This document shows, in pieces, positions 7,558 through 16,740 of a stretch of 40,891 nucleotides of DNA (positions within the stretch are counted from its first letter, which is position 1; each line of letters opens with the position of its first letter). Below the pieces are notes generated by a model. It saw only the letters and a list, made by a program, of their open reading frames with translations. It did no database searches and had not been told where the DNA came from. The DNA is taken from positions 1 through 40,891 of the forward strand of contig CAVTPG010000006.1 of NCBI GenBank assembly GCA_963736595.1, written 5' to 3'. A program made the translations under genes and the position numbers. This DNA is from Parapontixanthobacter sp963736595 (GTDB lineage: Bacteria > Pseudomonadota > Alphaproteobacteria > Sphingomonadales > Sphingomonadaceae).

Positions 7558-9078
7558 TCACCCCGCATACTCGTCTTTCAGTTTGCGTTTGTAGAGTTTG
7601 CCATTGGCTTCGCGCGGTAATTCTGCACGGAAATCGATTTGGCGCGGCAATTTCAGGCGCGCGAGTTTCTCGGCCAGAAACGCGTGCAATTCCTCGGCCA
7701 AGGCATCGCCAGCCGCCGCCATGTTTTCCGGTTGGACCACCGCTACAACGCATTCGCCCATCTCGGCATCGGGCGCGCCGATCACCGCGGCATCGGTGAC
7801 TTTGGGATGCGTGACCAGCAGGTTTTCGATCTCCTGCGGATAGATATTCACCCCGCCCGAAATGATCATATTGCTCTTGCGATCGGTGAGATAGAGGAAG
7901 CCGTCGCCGTCCACGCGCCCGATATCGCCCAGCGTGGTCCAGCCTTTTGCGTTCGTGACGCTCGCGGTCTTTTCTGGATCGTTGTGATATTCGAACGGCA
8001 GCGGCGGCAGCCAGTATATCAGGCCCGTTTCACCCGGCGGCAATTCCTCGCCATCATCGCCGCAAATATGCAGCTCGCCAAAGATCGGCCGCCCGACCGA
8101 TCCGGGATGCGCCAGCCAGTCATCGGCATTGATAAAGGTCATGCCATTGCCTTCGCTGCCCGCGTAATATTCCTGAATAATCGGCCCCCACCATTCGATC
8201 ATGGCCTGCTTGATCGGCACGGGACAGGGGGCGGCGGCGTGGATCGCGCGCTGATGGGTGGAGAGGTCGTATTTAGCCCTGACTTCCGGCGGCAATTTCA
8301 GCATCCGCACGAAATGCGTCGGCACCCACTGGCTGGAATTGATCGCGTAAGTCTCGATCGCGGCAAGCGCGGCTTCCGCGTCGAATTTCTCCATGATGAC
8401 GACCGTGCCGCCGACCCGGTGCACACTGGCGCACCAGCGCAGAGGCGCGGCATGATACAATGGCGCCGGGCTAAGATAGCGGCACGTGCCGTCGGTTGGA
8501 AAGCCGAACACCGCGCTCATCACCATGACCAGCGGATTGACGCCGCCCTGCGGATCGGGATCGGGGACGGTTGGCTTGATGCCCTTGGGCCGCCCGGTCG
8601 TGCCGGAGGAATAGAGCATCTCGTATCCTGCGACCTGATCGCTGGGCGGAGTATCCTCTTGCGCGGCAATCGCGGCATCCGCATCCTCGTCGCCCTGTCC
8701 GCCGAAGATCAACATTGGCAAATCGGGACGCTGCTCGCGCAGATGCTTGGTCAGTGCGTCGAAGCGGGTGGATGTGACCAGCAGCTTGGCTTTGCTGTCC
8801 TCCAGAATATAAACCGTCTCATCGGCAGTCAGATGGGTGGAAACCGGCACCATGACCGTGCCGATCCGCTGCGACCCCCACATCATCGGCAAATATTCGA
8901 TGCGGTTCTCGCAATAGATCGCAAAGGCGTCTCCCGGCTGCATTCCCTGCGCGCGCAGCCAATGGGCAAAGCGGTTCGCATAGGCATCCATCGCGGCATA
9001 GGTGAGTGTCTCACCAGACCCCGCCATGATAAGCGCGGGGCGGTCTGGATGGTTTGCTGCGTGCTGGATCGGGTGCAT
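7558..9078 (-). CDS. AMP-forming acyl-CoA ligase/synthetase
   Basis: A 506-residue member of the ANL adenylate-forming superfamily. It would activate a carboxylic acid with ATP to an acyl-adenylate and then to acyl-CoA, in the cytoplasm. The P-loop-like motif YSSGTTGRPKG lies at 156-166; EYYAGSEGNGMTFI is the A5-type segment, then TLGDIGRVDGDGFLYLTDR (A7/A8 hinge), and PREANGKLYKRKL supplies the A10 lysine near the C-terminus. The substrate cannot be told from sequence; relatives act on fatty, aromatic or steroid side-chain acids. It is monocistronic here, with a terminator of the preceding gene lying 160 bases upstream. An SD-like GAGAGA stretch precedes the ATG. Confidence 0.93.
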   Translation of the reverse strand: MHPIQHAANHPDRPALIMAGSGETLTYAAMDAYANRFAHWLRAQGMQPGDAFAIYCENRIEYLPMMWGSQRIGTVMVPVSTHLTADETVYILEDSKAKLLVTSTRFDALTKHLREQRPDLPMLIFGGQGDEDADAAIAAQEDTPPSDQVAGYEMLYSSGTTGRPKGIKPTVPDPDPQGGVNPLVMVMSAVFGFPTDGTCRYLSPAPLYHAAPLRWCASVHRVGGTVVIMEKFDAEAALAAIETYAINSSQWVPTHFVRMLKLPPEVRAKYDLSTHQRAIHAAAPCPVPIKQAMIEWWGPIIQEYYAGSEGNGMTFINADDWLAHPGSVGRPIFGELHICGDDGEELPPGETGLIYWLPPLPFEYHNDPEKTASVTNAKGWTTLGDIGRVDGDGFLYLTDRKSNMIISGGVNIYPQEIENLLVTHPKVTDAAVIGAPDAEMGECVVAVVQPENMAAAGDALAEELHAFLAEKLARLKLPRQIDFRAELPREANGKLYKRKLKDEYAG

Positions 9079-9240
9079 GGGTCGCGTCTCTCCTCGCGGG
9101 GTTTGGGGCGCGGCAACATCCTTGAAACGGGTTGCCTTATGCCATGCATCCTATCGCTTTGCCTTGGCGCGGCAAGGAGTTTCGCCGGATCGCTGCGGGA
9201 CACTAAGCCGCTGGATCGCAGCGACAGCAAACGCGCATAA

Positions 9241-9275
9241 AGAAAAGGCGACAGGATCGCGCCTGCCGCCTTCAG
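9241..9275 (-). terminator. Intrinsic terminator downstream of the M23 peptidase gene
   Basis: On the minus strand an 11-bp stem (9262-9272 pairing with 9245-9255, one G-U pair) with a 6-base loop is followed by TTCTTT (complement of 9239-9244). It is placed 58 bases past the stop of the M23 peptidase gene. The stem and flanks share a 15-base identical stretch with the terminator at 1528-1562. Confidence 0.8.
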
Positions 9276-9332
9276 ATTTCGCCGGTAACCAGCCGGCAAG
9301 CCCTACGCATGAGGGCAGAATGGGGTAAAGCG

Positions 9333-10019
9333 TTAGCGCTGGCCGCCGCGACCGCCTTCGGTCATGTCGAGGGCGAAATCCTGCTGAGCCTGGCTCTGCG
9401 CCATATATGGCAGCGGATTGACCGCCTGACCGGCTACGCGGACTTCATAATGCAGATGCGGCCCAGTGGAACGTCCGGTCGAACCGACATAGCCGATAAG
9501 ATCGCCTTTTTTCACTTGCTGACCGGCAACAACCGCCATCCGCGAGAGATGCGCAAAGCGTGTTTCAAGCTGCGCGCCGTGGCCCATCTTGATCAGATTG
9601 CCATAGGACGAGGAATATTTTGCAGTATTTACGACACCATCAGCAGTCGCATAAACCGGCGTGCCGCTTGCAGCCGCCAGATCGACGCCTTTGTGACGCT
9701 TGCGTCCGCCAGTAACAGGGTGATTGCGCATTCCGTAATCGCTCGACATCCGCGCCTGCGCCAATGGCATACCGGAAGGAACCGATACGCGCGGCGTAAT
9801 CGCCTGACCCGACTGGCGGCTTTCGTGATTGCGCCACTGCGCCATCAACTGCCGGTATTCGGCATCTTCGTCACCGATCACCAGCGGCGAGTTGCCGACG
9901 GTGGTTGCGGCCTGAGCGCCGGACGGAACGATAATATCTTCGGCCTGAGCCGGAGTTGCGGCAATCGCCAATAAAGAGCCAAGCGCAACAGCCAGCTTGG
10001 AGCGAAGTATGGAAATCAT
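9333..10019 (-). CDS. Secreted M23-family (LytM) peptidoglycan endopeptidase
   Basis: A 228-residue exported protein. The signal peptide (residues 1-26) ends at an AxA site (AQA before Glu27). The C-terminal LytM domain has all zinc and catalytic motifs: H109-x3-D113 (RHKGVDLA), His157 in RFAHLS, and HxH at 188-190 (GPHLHYEVR). It should cleave peptide cross-links in the periplasm, or regulate amidases if degenerate, but no ligand is missing here. The central region (60-95) is a charged linker without long coiled coils. The start at 10019 is chosen because it begins the signal peptide; the frame stays open upstream to 10103 without exported-protein features. A terminator follows the gene. Confidence 0.92.
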   Translation of the reverse strand: MISILRSKLAVALGSLLAIAATPAQAEDIIVPSGAQAATTVGNSPLVIGDEDAEYRQLMAQWRNHESRQSGQAITPRVSVPSGMPLAQARMSSDYGMRNHPVTGGRKRHKGVDLAAASGTPVYATADGVVNTAKYSSSYGNLIKMGHGAQLETRFAHLSRMAVVAGQQVKKGDLIGYVGSTGRSTGPHLHYEVRVAGQAVNPLPYMAQSQAQQDFALDMTEGGRGGQR

Positions 10020-10432
10020 ATGTTTGACCCGTCTTGCCGCCCGTGATGTTTCACTTGGCAGCTCCCTAAAGCATGGCCTGACTGACAGGCTGGCTTTGTC
10101 CAAAAAATAAACCGGAACCGATGTCCGATTTGCGTGTTGATGTTAGCTAAGGGTCAAACCTTAATTTTCGCAAGCGACTCGTGGCACTCTCGCGACAGTC
10201 TGAAAGCGAGACGGGATGAGTTGTGAAAAACAACCGTTCGTGACTTGCCAATTAACCATAAACCAACATGAAACCGCGAGTTTTTGGCGCTTTTGCGCGA
10301 ATCCGGTGATTGTTATGATAAACGCTTGATCGCACGGCTCGCCGGACGGTGTATGCCGTCAAGGATGCAGGGCCACAATTTCCCCATCATTTTGCCGCGC
10401 ATTTAAGGCGGCGCCGTAAGCTCAGGCGAAAA
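10020..10432. other. Intergenic region between the M23 peptidase and bcp genes
   Basis: About 410 bases between two minus-strand genes. It must contain the promoter of the M23 gene and the end of the glnE-bcp transcript. A TTAACC/TAAACC pair (10252-10257 and 10259-10264) and an AT-rich stretch near 10110 are visible, but I see no convincing promoter, terminator or RNA gene. The GACGG/CCGTC hairpin near 10345-10360 lacks a T tract. Confidence 0.3.
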
Positions 10433-10912
10433 TCAAGCGGTCGCGGCTTCCAGCACCTCTTGCGCATGGCCTTTGACTTTGACCTTCGGCCAGACGCGCA
10501 GGATCTTGCCATCTTCGCCGATCAGATAAGTCGCGCGCACCATCCCCATATACTTCTTGCCGAACATGGATTTTTCGGTCCACACGCCCAGCGCATCGGA
10601 CAGGCCATTCTCTGCGGCATCGGTGGCGAGCGGCGTTTCAAGGCTGTGCTTGGCAATGAAGTTCTGATGCTTCTTGGCCGAATCCTTGCTGATGCCCAGC
10701 AACGCAACATTCGCTTTGTCGAATTGATTTTTCAGCGCGGTAAAGTCCTTTGCTTCGATCGTGCAACCCGGCGTATTGTCCTTGGGATAGAAGAAGAACA
10801 CGGCTTTGCGGCCCGCAAAATCGCTGGGCTTTACCGTGCCGCCATCAGGCGTTTCCATCGCGATATCGGGCATCGGATCGCCTGCCTGCGGCCAATTGTC
10901 GTCACTCATCAT
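10433..10912 (-). CDS. bcp: Thiol peroxidase of the Bcp/PrxQ family (single-Cys form)
   Basis: A 159-residue cytoplasmic peroxiredoxin that reduces hydroperoxides using thioredoxin or another thiol donor. The peroxidatic Cys50 sits in FFYPKDNTPGCTIEA. In E. coli Bcp a second Cys follows five residues later; here that position is Lys55 and the protein has no other Cys, so it must act as a 1-Cys enzyme resolved by an external thiol. The start overlaps the glnE stop (ATGATGA region), with GGAG a few bases upstream, indicating translational coupling and co-transcription with glnE. A second ATG directly follows the first, so the start may be one codon later. Confidence 0.93.
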   Translation of the reverse strand: MMSDDNWPQAGDPMPDIAMETPDGGTVKPSDFAGRKAVFFFYPKDNTPGCTIEAKDFTALKNQFDKANVALLGISKDSAKKHQNFIAKHSLETPLATDAAENGLSDALGVWTEKSMFGKKYMGMVRATYLIGEDGKILRVWPKVKVKGHAQEVLEAATA

Positions 10913-13626
10913 TCTATCTCCAATGTCTCGCCGAATATGGTGTGCCAGCTTGCTGCAACGCTATGGCGCGCACGCGTCAGTTCTTGCAAGAGCGCATCCA
11001 TGCTGTCTGCCCCGCACGCCTTGGCCAGCACCAGCGCCGCAGCATCATGCGGCACGGCCAGATCGGGGGCCAGCAACCGCGCCGACACCAGAATGCGGTT
11101 CATCAGGGCATTGGCGTGCTGCAATTCGTCCGGCCGGTCCAGCAATCCCGCTTCGCCCAATTCCGCGATGGCTTTGACCGGAGCAGGGTTCAACGCGGTC
11201 TGATCGCGCAATTGCAGATAGTGGATCATGAATTCCAGATCGACCATGCCCCCGCGCAGCAGCTTGGCATCCAGCGCGCCCGCCGGGTGCTTATGCTCGG
11301 CCATATCGGCGCGCATGGACAGCACAGCTTCCCGCAAATTCGCCGCATCGCGCGGCGCAGTCAGCACTTCGTCCACCAGCGCATCAAGCGCCTGCCGCAA
11401 ATGCGGTGAGCCGGTGATCGCGCGCGCGCGGGTCAGCGCCATATGCTCCCAGGTCCAGGCGGCTTCTTTCTGATAGCGCGCAAAACTGTCGAAGCTGACT
11501 GCAAGCGGCCCCTGATTGCCTTGCGGGCGCAGCCGCGTATCGACTTCATATAATGCGCCCTGCGCCGTCGGGACCGAAAGCGCCGCACTAACCCGCTGCG
11601 CCAGCCGGTTGAAATACAGCGTCGCGCCAAGCGGACGCGGCCCGTCGGATTCCGCTTCATGCGAGCCGTTGAACAGATATACGATGTCGAGATCGGAAGC
11701 GTGCGTGAGCATCCCGCCGCCCAGCCGCCCCAGCGCCAGCACAATCAATTCCGCGCCCTCGATCACGCCATGTTTCTCGGCAAATTGCGCGGCAGCGGCT
11801 TCGCTCGCAACTTGCATTCCCGCTTCTGCTGTCCGCGACAGGCCGCCCGCGATGTCGAGCGGGTCATGCGCCGCCTCGATCAATTGCACGCCCAGCGTGA
11901 AGCGCGTTTCGCCAGTGACAATCCGGATGCGGTCCAGCCGCTCCTCATATTCCGCATCGTCATCGGTCAGGTGCATCAGCGCGGCGAGTTCCGGCACCTC
12001 GCCGGGTAAGTCGAAAGCGCTGCGATCGATCAGCGGGTCCAGCAATTCAGGGCGGCGCGCCAGTTCTGCGGCCAGCGGCGGGGCAAGACTGACGATCCGC
12101 ATCAGCTGATCCAGCAAAGCGGGGCGCGCTTCCAGCAGGCGGAACAGATTGACTGCACTGGGCAGGCGCTCCAGCAACGCCTCCACCCGCGTCAGTGCAC
12201 GCTCCGGATCGGGCGTATCCGACATTGCTTCCAGCAGATCGGGCTGCATTGCAAAGAACGCCGCCCGCGCCGCTTCGCTTTTCAGCGCGCGATAACGGCC
12301 ATCGGCCCATCCGGCGATGCGGGTCGCCAGCTCAGCGCTTTTCGCAAAGCCCAGCGTATCGAGTTGCGGCACAAGTTCATCGGCCAGCTTGGCAGGCGTC
12401 AGCAATTTTGGCGGACGATCCTCGGCAATCAGGCGGTCGAACCGCTCACCCACCGCTTCGCAAATCGGGTCAAGATAGGCGAGCAGGGCCGCGCCATCGT
12501 CAAGCCCGTGCAACTGCGCCACATTGTCGAGCGCCGCGCCATCGGGCAGCGAATGCGTCTGCCGGTCGTCCACCATTTGCAAGCGATGCTCGATCACCCG
12601 CAGCGCATCGTAGGACTTGCCCAGCATCACCGCGTCGTCTGAGGTAATGCGGCCCGCTGCGGCCAGCGCGTCCAGCGCCGCGCGCGTGCCCGAACTGCGC
12701 AGGCTTGGATCGCGCCCGCCATGAATAAGCTGATGCGTTTGCGCGAAAAATTCGATCTCGCGGATACCGCCACGCCCCAGTTTCAGACTGTATCCGGGAA
12801 CCGGCGTCGGCGGGCCTTTGTGATTGTCGCGGATGCGGTGAGTGAGGCGGCGCACCGCGTCGATGGCTCCGAAATCGAGGCTCCGCCGCCACACGAAACT
12901 GTCGATCTGGTCGAGAAAGTCTTCCCCCGCCGCTACATCGCCCGCTGCGCTGCGCGCCCGGATGAACGCGGCGCGCTCCCATGCCAGCGCGCTCGTTTCG
13001 TAATGCGATAACGCTCCGTTCAGCGGCACAGCCAGCGGGCTGATTTCGGACGCCGGACGCAGGCGCAGATCGACGCGAAACACATAACCATCCGCCGTGC
13101 TGTCGGACAAGAGCCGCACCCATTGCCGCGCATAACGCTGCGCTGCTTCGGCAGGGTCGTCGCGCTCTCGCCGGGGCAGCTTTGACGGGTCGTAAATCAG
13201 GATGGGATCGATGTCGGAGGAATAATTCAGCTCGCGCGCGCCCAGCTTGCCCAGCGCCAATGCAAAGATGCCATCGACTTGCTTCTCAACCGGCGCATCC
13301 GGCACACGCTTTGCGATGACGGCTTGCAAGGCGCGGTGCATGGCGCGGTCGGCAAAGTCCGATAATTCCGCCATCACGAAATCGACCGAATAAGCGCCCG
13401 CCAGATCGCCGATTGCCAGCACCAGCGACAGGGCGGACTTTTCCCGTCGCAAGGCGCTTGCCGCATCCTTGGCATCGGTGGGGACCGCTTTTGCACGGTC
13501 CAGCGCCTTGTCCACCTCGCCCGCTTCCAGCAATTCGCTGAGGTCCGGCCACCGCTCCAGCCCCTTGGCAAGATAAGGCGAATGGGCGCGGGCGCGCGTG
13601 ATCGCAAAATTCCAGTCGCCGGTCAT
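10909..13626 (-). CDS. glnE: Bifunctional glutamine-synthetase adenylyltransferase/deadenylase GlnE
   Basis: A 905-residue cytoplasmic enzyme that adenylylates and de-adenylylates glutamine synthetase in response to PII and glutamine. Both nucleotidyltransferase halves are present: the N-terminal half has LGKLGARELNYSSDID with Asp138 and Asp140, and the C-terminal half has LGRLGGGMLTHASDLDIVY with Asp645 and Asp647. Each is followed by a GlnD-PII-uridylyltransferase-like helical region. The length is a little below the usual ~950 because the N-terminus is short. I start at the ATG of 13626, where family-like sequence begins; upstream frame is antisense to the next promoter region. It is translationally coupled to bcp downstream. 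Confidence 0.96.
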   Translation of the reverse strand: MTGDWNFAITRARAHSPYLAKGLERWPDLSELLEAGEVDKALDRAKAVPTDAKDAASALRREKSALSLVLAIGDLAGAYSVDFVMAELSDFADRAMHRALQAVIAKRVPDAPVEKQVDGIFALALGKLGARELNYSSDIDPILIYDPSKLPRRERDDPAEAAQRYARQWVRLLSDSTADGYVFRVDLRLRPASEISPLAVPLNGALSHYETSALAWERAAFIRARSAAGDVAAGEDFLDQIDSFVWRRSLDFGAIDAVRRLTHRIRDNHKGPPTPVPGYSLKLGRGGIREIEFFAQTHQLIHGGRDPSLRSSGTRAALDALAAAGRITSDDAVMLGKSYDALRVIEHRLQMVDDRQTHSLPDGAALDNVAQLHGLDDGAALLAYLDPICEAVGERFDRLIAEDRPPKLLTPAKLADELVPQLDTLGFAKSAELATRIAGWADGRYRALKSEAARAAFFAMQPDLLEAMSDTPDPERALTRVEALLERLPSAVNLFRLLEARPALLDQLMRIVSLAPPLAAELARRPELLDPLIDRSAFDLPGEVPELAALMHLTDDDAEYEERLDRIRIVTGETRFTLGVQLIEAAHDPLDIAGGLSRTAEAGMQVASEAAAAQFAEKHGVIEGAELIVLALGRLGGGMLTHASDLDIVYLFNGSHEAESDGPRPLGATLYFNRLAQRVSAALSVPTAQGALYEVDTRLRPQGNQGPLAVSFDSFARYQKEAAWTWEHMALTRARAITGSPHLRQALDALVDEVLTAPRDAANLREAVLSMRADMAEHKHPAGALDAKLLRGGMVDLEFMIHYLQLRDQTALNPAPVKAIAELGEAGLLDRPDELQHANALMNRILVSARLLAPDLAVPHDAAALVLAKACGADSMDALLQELTRARHSVAASWHTIFGETLEIE

Positions 13627-13793
13627 GATGCCATCCTTGCCCCTGCCCGCACGCGCGCGCAACATCCCTGTGCAAGCACCCTTGATAAGCCAACACTCTT
13701 GATAAGCACGCCCTGCTCTGCGACAAACATCTGCAACAGATCGGGCCAGATTGCCCATGCTCGCATTCGGCCAAGCCAAGGACACGAACTTCC

Positions 13794-15488
13794 ATGATCC
13801 GCACAACCACAACATTAGCCGCTATCACGCTCGGACTGGCTTTAAGTGCCTGCAATTCCATCGGAACGCAGGGCGATGTGAACACGCTCGATCTGCCCGA
13901 TGTGGCAGCGGGCGATATTTCGGAAGCCACTATGGTGGACATCACCCGCACCTTGTCCTCGGACGAATTCGAAGGCCGGATGCCGGGCACACCGGGCGAG
14001 GAAAAGACCGTTGCGCTGCTAACAGAACGCTTTGCGCAGGCGGGCCTGTCGCCGGGCAATAACGGATCGTGGGTGCAGAACGTCCCGCTGGTCGAGATTA
14101 CCGGCAGGGATTTTGCCCCGCTGACCATCTCAGGGATGGGCGATGCGGGTCGGCTGGAATTTGGTCGCGACTGGGTCGGCGTGACCTATCGCGAAGATGC
14201 GAAGACATCGCTCGATAACAGCGAGCTGGTGTTTGTGGGTTACGGCATTTCCGCGCCCGAACGCGGCTGGAACGATTATGAAGGCGTGGACATGACCGGC
14301 AAAACTGCCGTGATCCTCGTCAATGATCCCGACTACGAAACCGAAGGGCTGGAAGGCACATTTGGCGGGCGGGCGATGACCTATTACGGACGCTGGACGT
14401 ATAAATACGAGGAAGCCGCGCGTCAGGGCGCAGCGGGCGCGATCATCATTCATGACGATTTTCCCGCCGCCTACGGCTGGCAAGTGGTCGAATCCTCGTG
14501 GTCCGGCCCGCAAGCCTATGCGCAGCGCGGCGCGAATGCTCCGGCGCTAACCAGCATGAATGGCTGGATGCAAAAGGGCGTGGCCGAGCGAATCCTGACC
14601 GCCGCCGGACAGGATTTTGGCGATCTTAGCCAAGCTGCCAAGCAAGAGGGCTTCAAGGCCGTGCCGCTGGGCCTGACCGCCTCCACCAGCTTTGCCAACG
14701 ACATCCGCAAATTCGCCTCGCAAAACGTCATCGGCATCCTGCCGGGCAGCGAACGCGCCGACGAATATGTCATTCACACCGCGCATTGGGACCATCTGGG
14801 ACGCTGCACACCGGCCCCTGATGGCGATGATATTTGCAACGGCGCGGTCGATAACGCCACCGGCACAGCGGCGCTGGTCGCTTTGGCCGAGGCGCACAAC
14901 AAAGCGGGCGCGACCGACCGGACGCAGGTGTTTCTGGCCGTAACGGCAGAGGAATCGGGCTTGCTCGGCGCGGATTATTACGCGGCAAACCCCGTGTTTC
15001 CGCTGAATCAGACCGTCGGCGGCATCAATATGGATGCGTTTCAAGTGGCCGGACCCGCCAATGACGTGATGGTCGTGGGCGGCGGGAAAAGCCGTTTGGA
15101 TGATTTCCTCGATAAGGCGCTGGGTGATCTGGGCCGTGTCGCGACGCCTGAGCCGACCCCGGAAAAGGGCTATTATTACCGCTCCGATCACTTCGCCTTT
15201 GCCAAGCGCGGCGTGCCGATGATGTATGTCGATGGCGGCGAAGATCTGGTCATTGGCGGCGTGGAAGCGGGCGCAGCAGTGGCCAAGGATTACGTCGATA
15301 ACCGTTATCACGGGCCAAAGGACGAGTTTAACGAGGACTGGGACTGGTCGGGCGTCATGTCCGATCTGCAATTGTTTTACCGTGTCGGCCGGATGCTGGG
15401 CAATTCGACAAGCTGGCCCAATTGGGTCGAGGGTGATGAATTCCGCGCCATCCGCGACAAGGATTGCGCAAGCGATGGCGGCTGCTGA
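13794..15488 (+). CDS. M28-family zinc aminopeptidase, lipoprotein
   Basis: A 564-residue exported lipoprotein peptidase. The N-terminal signal ends in a lipobox LSAC with Cys20, so it should be lipid-anchored in the envelope. Residues about 80-290 contain a PA-domain-like insertion between the N-terminal lid and the catalytic domain. The catalytic M28 ligands are all visible: His331 and Asp333 (HWDHLG), Asp353 (NGAVDNATG), Glu386-Glu387 (AEESG), Asp414 (NMDAF) and His466 (YRSDHFAF). It would trim amino-terminal residues from peptides in the periplasm. It is divergent from glnE, with 167 bases between the starts. The gene ends 26 bases before the deiminase-family gene and may be co-transcribed with it. 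Confidence 0.92.
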   Translation: MIRTTTTLAAITLGLALSACNSIGTQGDVNTLDLPDVAAGDISEATMVDITRTLSSDEFEGRMPGTPGEEKTVALLTERFAQAGLSPGNNGSWVQNVPLVEITGRDFAPLTISGMGDAGRLEFGRDWVGVTYREDAKTSLDNSELVFVGYGISAPERGWNDYEGVDMTGKTAVILVNDPDYETEGLEGTFGGRAMTYYGRWTYKYEEAARQGAAGAIIIHDDFPAAYGWQVVESSWSGPQAYAQRGANAPALTSMNGWMQKGVAERILTAAGQDFGDLSQAAKQEGFKAVPLGLTASTSFANDIRKFASQNVIGILPGSERADEYVIHTAHWDHLGRCTPAPDGDDICNGAVDNATGTAALVALAEAHNKAGATDRTQVFLAVTAEESGLLGADYYAANPVFPLNQTVGGINMDAFQVAGPANDVMVVGGGKSRLDDFLDKALGDLGRVATPEPTPEKGYYYRSDHFAFAKRGVPMMYVDGGEDLVIGGVEAGAAVAKDYVDNRYHGPKDEFNEDWDWSGVMSDLQLFYRVGRMLGNSTSWPNWVEGDEFRAIRDKDCASDGGC

Positions 15489-15514
15489 TTAACGGCTAGC
15501 GCGGAGGCTGCTCA

Positions 15515-16503
15515 ATGTCGATCCCCGGTCCTGTCGTCATGCCGCCCGAATGGGCACCGCAAGACTGGCTGTGGATCGGCTTTCCGCATGATGAGGCGGA
15601 ATGGCCGGGCTTTTTAGGCGCTGCGCAAGAGCAGATTGCCGCCTTCGCGAACGCTGTTGCCGATAGCGGGCAGGAAGTGCGGCTTCTGGTACGCGATGCC
15701 GCAAACGAAGCGCGTGCAAAGTCGCTGGTCACAGGCGCGGTCAAGCTGGAGCGGCGCGATTACGGCGACATCTGGCTGCGCGATACCGGACCGCTGGTGG
15801 TGGTGGCCAATGGTCAGCGCGAAGCCCGCCGGTTCGGCTTCAATGGTTGGGGCGGGAAATACCGCATGGCGGGCGATGAAACCATCGGCGCGGAGCTGGC
15901 ACATGATGCCGGTTTGCCGCTCGACATTGCCGACTGGATATTGGAGGGCGGCGCGATCGAGGGCGATGGCACGGGCCTGTGCCTGACGACCGAGCAATGC
16001 CTGCTCAATCCGAACCGCAATCCGGTGCTGGAACGCTCGCAAATTGAGGAGCGACTGGCGCGCGATTTGGGTTTCACGCGCGTGTGTTGGCTGGGCGAAG
16101 GATTGATCGGCGACCACACCGATGGCCATGTCGATAATCTGGCGCGGTTCGTGGCGCCGGGAGAGATCGTGCTGGCTGAAGCGGCGGGCCAGACCGATCC
16201 CAACGCCGCGATTTATACCGATGCGCGCGCCCGCGCAGAAGCCTTCGGCCTGACCGTCCATGCCATCCCCTCACCCGGCCTGATTACAAGCGGCAATCAG
16301 CCCGAACCGGCCAGCTATGCCAATTTCGCGATCACCACGCATCTGGTCGTCGTGCCGACATTCGGGGTGCCGCAAGATGCGACGCGGTCGAAGCCATTGG
16401 CGCGCATTTCCCGGATCGCGCTTGTATTGGCTTACCCGCCGATGCCGTGCTGGCCGGAGGTGGCGGCTTCCACTGCGCCAGCCAGCAAATGCCCGGCGCG
16501 TAA
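15515..16503 (+). pseudogene. Agmatine deiminase-family gene with a 1-base frameshift
   Basis: It belongs to the agmatine deiminase / bacterial peptidyl-arginine deiminase family (guanidino hydrolysis to citrulline- or carbamoyl-type product plus ammonia). The N-terminus (MPPEWAPQDWLWIGFP), the GDIWLRDTGP segment and the HTDGHVDN segment are intact, and the ATG follows a GGAGG site. Near 16380 the frame breaks. From 16381 the next frame gives the expected ending: DAVEAIGAHFPDRACIG, then GGGGFHCASQQMPGA and TAA at 16501-16503. The catalytic Cys is the TGC at 16474-16476 and is out of frame in the conceptual product, which instead runs to 16567. Inserting one base between 16380 and 16381 (GCC instead of GC) restores the gene, so this is either a real one-base deletion or a homopolymer sequencing error. 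Confidence 0.85.
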
Positions 16504-16608
16504 TGGTCCGCGCCTAATGATCCTCGCCTCGTGGACTCGCGCCTCGTGGGTCGCGCCAAAGGGTTAATGGTAAGGTTTTGTTAGGGACTGGCCGCCAGAA
16601 CCGCCCCT

Positions 16609-16734
16609 ATGACGCGCGCAATCTCTTATGTTCAAACGAACACCTTGGCGCTCGCGCAGGACATACTGCCGCGCGGCATCGTGCTGGCTTGCGGGCTGGC
16701 GTTGATGCTCGCGGGTAGCTGGCACCCGTTCTGA
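16609..16734 (+). CDS. Possible small membrane protein (41 residues)
   Basis: A short frame filling the gap between the deiminase-family gene and the thrS stop. It encodes 41 residues with one hydrophobic segment (about residues 19-36, GIVLACGLALMLAGS) preceded by a polar N-terminus. An AT-rich GGTTAATGGTAAGG stretch 45 bases upstream could belong to a promoter, but no ribosome-binding site is clear. It is too short to judge by codon use, so this is tentative. Confidence 0.3.
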   Translation: MTRAISYVQTNTLALAQDILPRGIVLACGLALMLAGSWHPF

Positions 16735-16740
16735 GCGGCT

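Noticed and set aside
7639..9240. Long plus-strand open frame opposite the acyl-CoA ligase
   Set aside because: It is antisense to a gene with clear family motifs, and such frames are expected in GC-rich DNA. It has no domain features or ribosome site.
13681..13707. 10-base direct repeat CTTGATAAGC with a 17-base period between glnE and the M28 gene
   Set aside because: Only two copies, no palindrome and no link to a known regulator; could be chance, though a paired activator site is possible.
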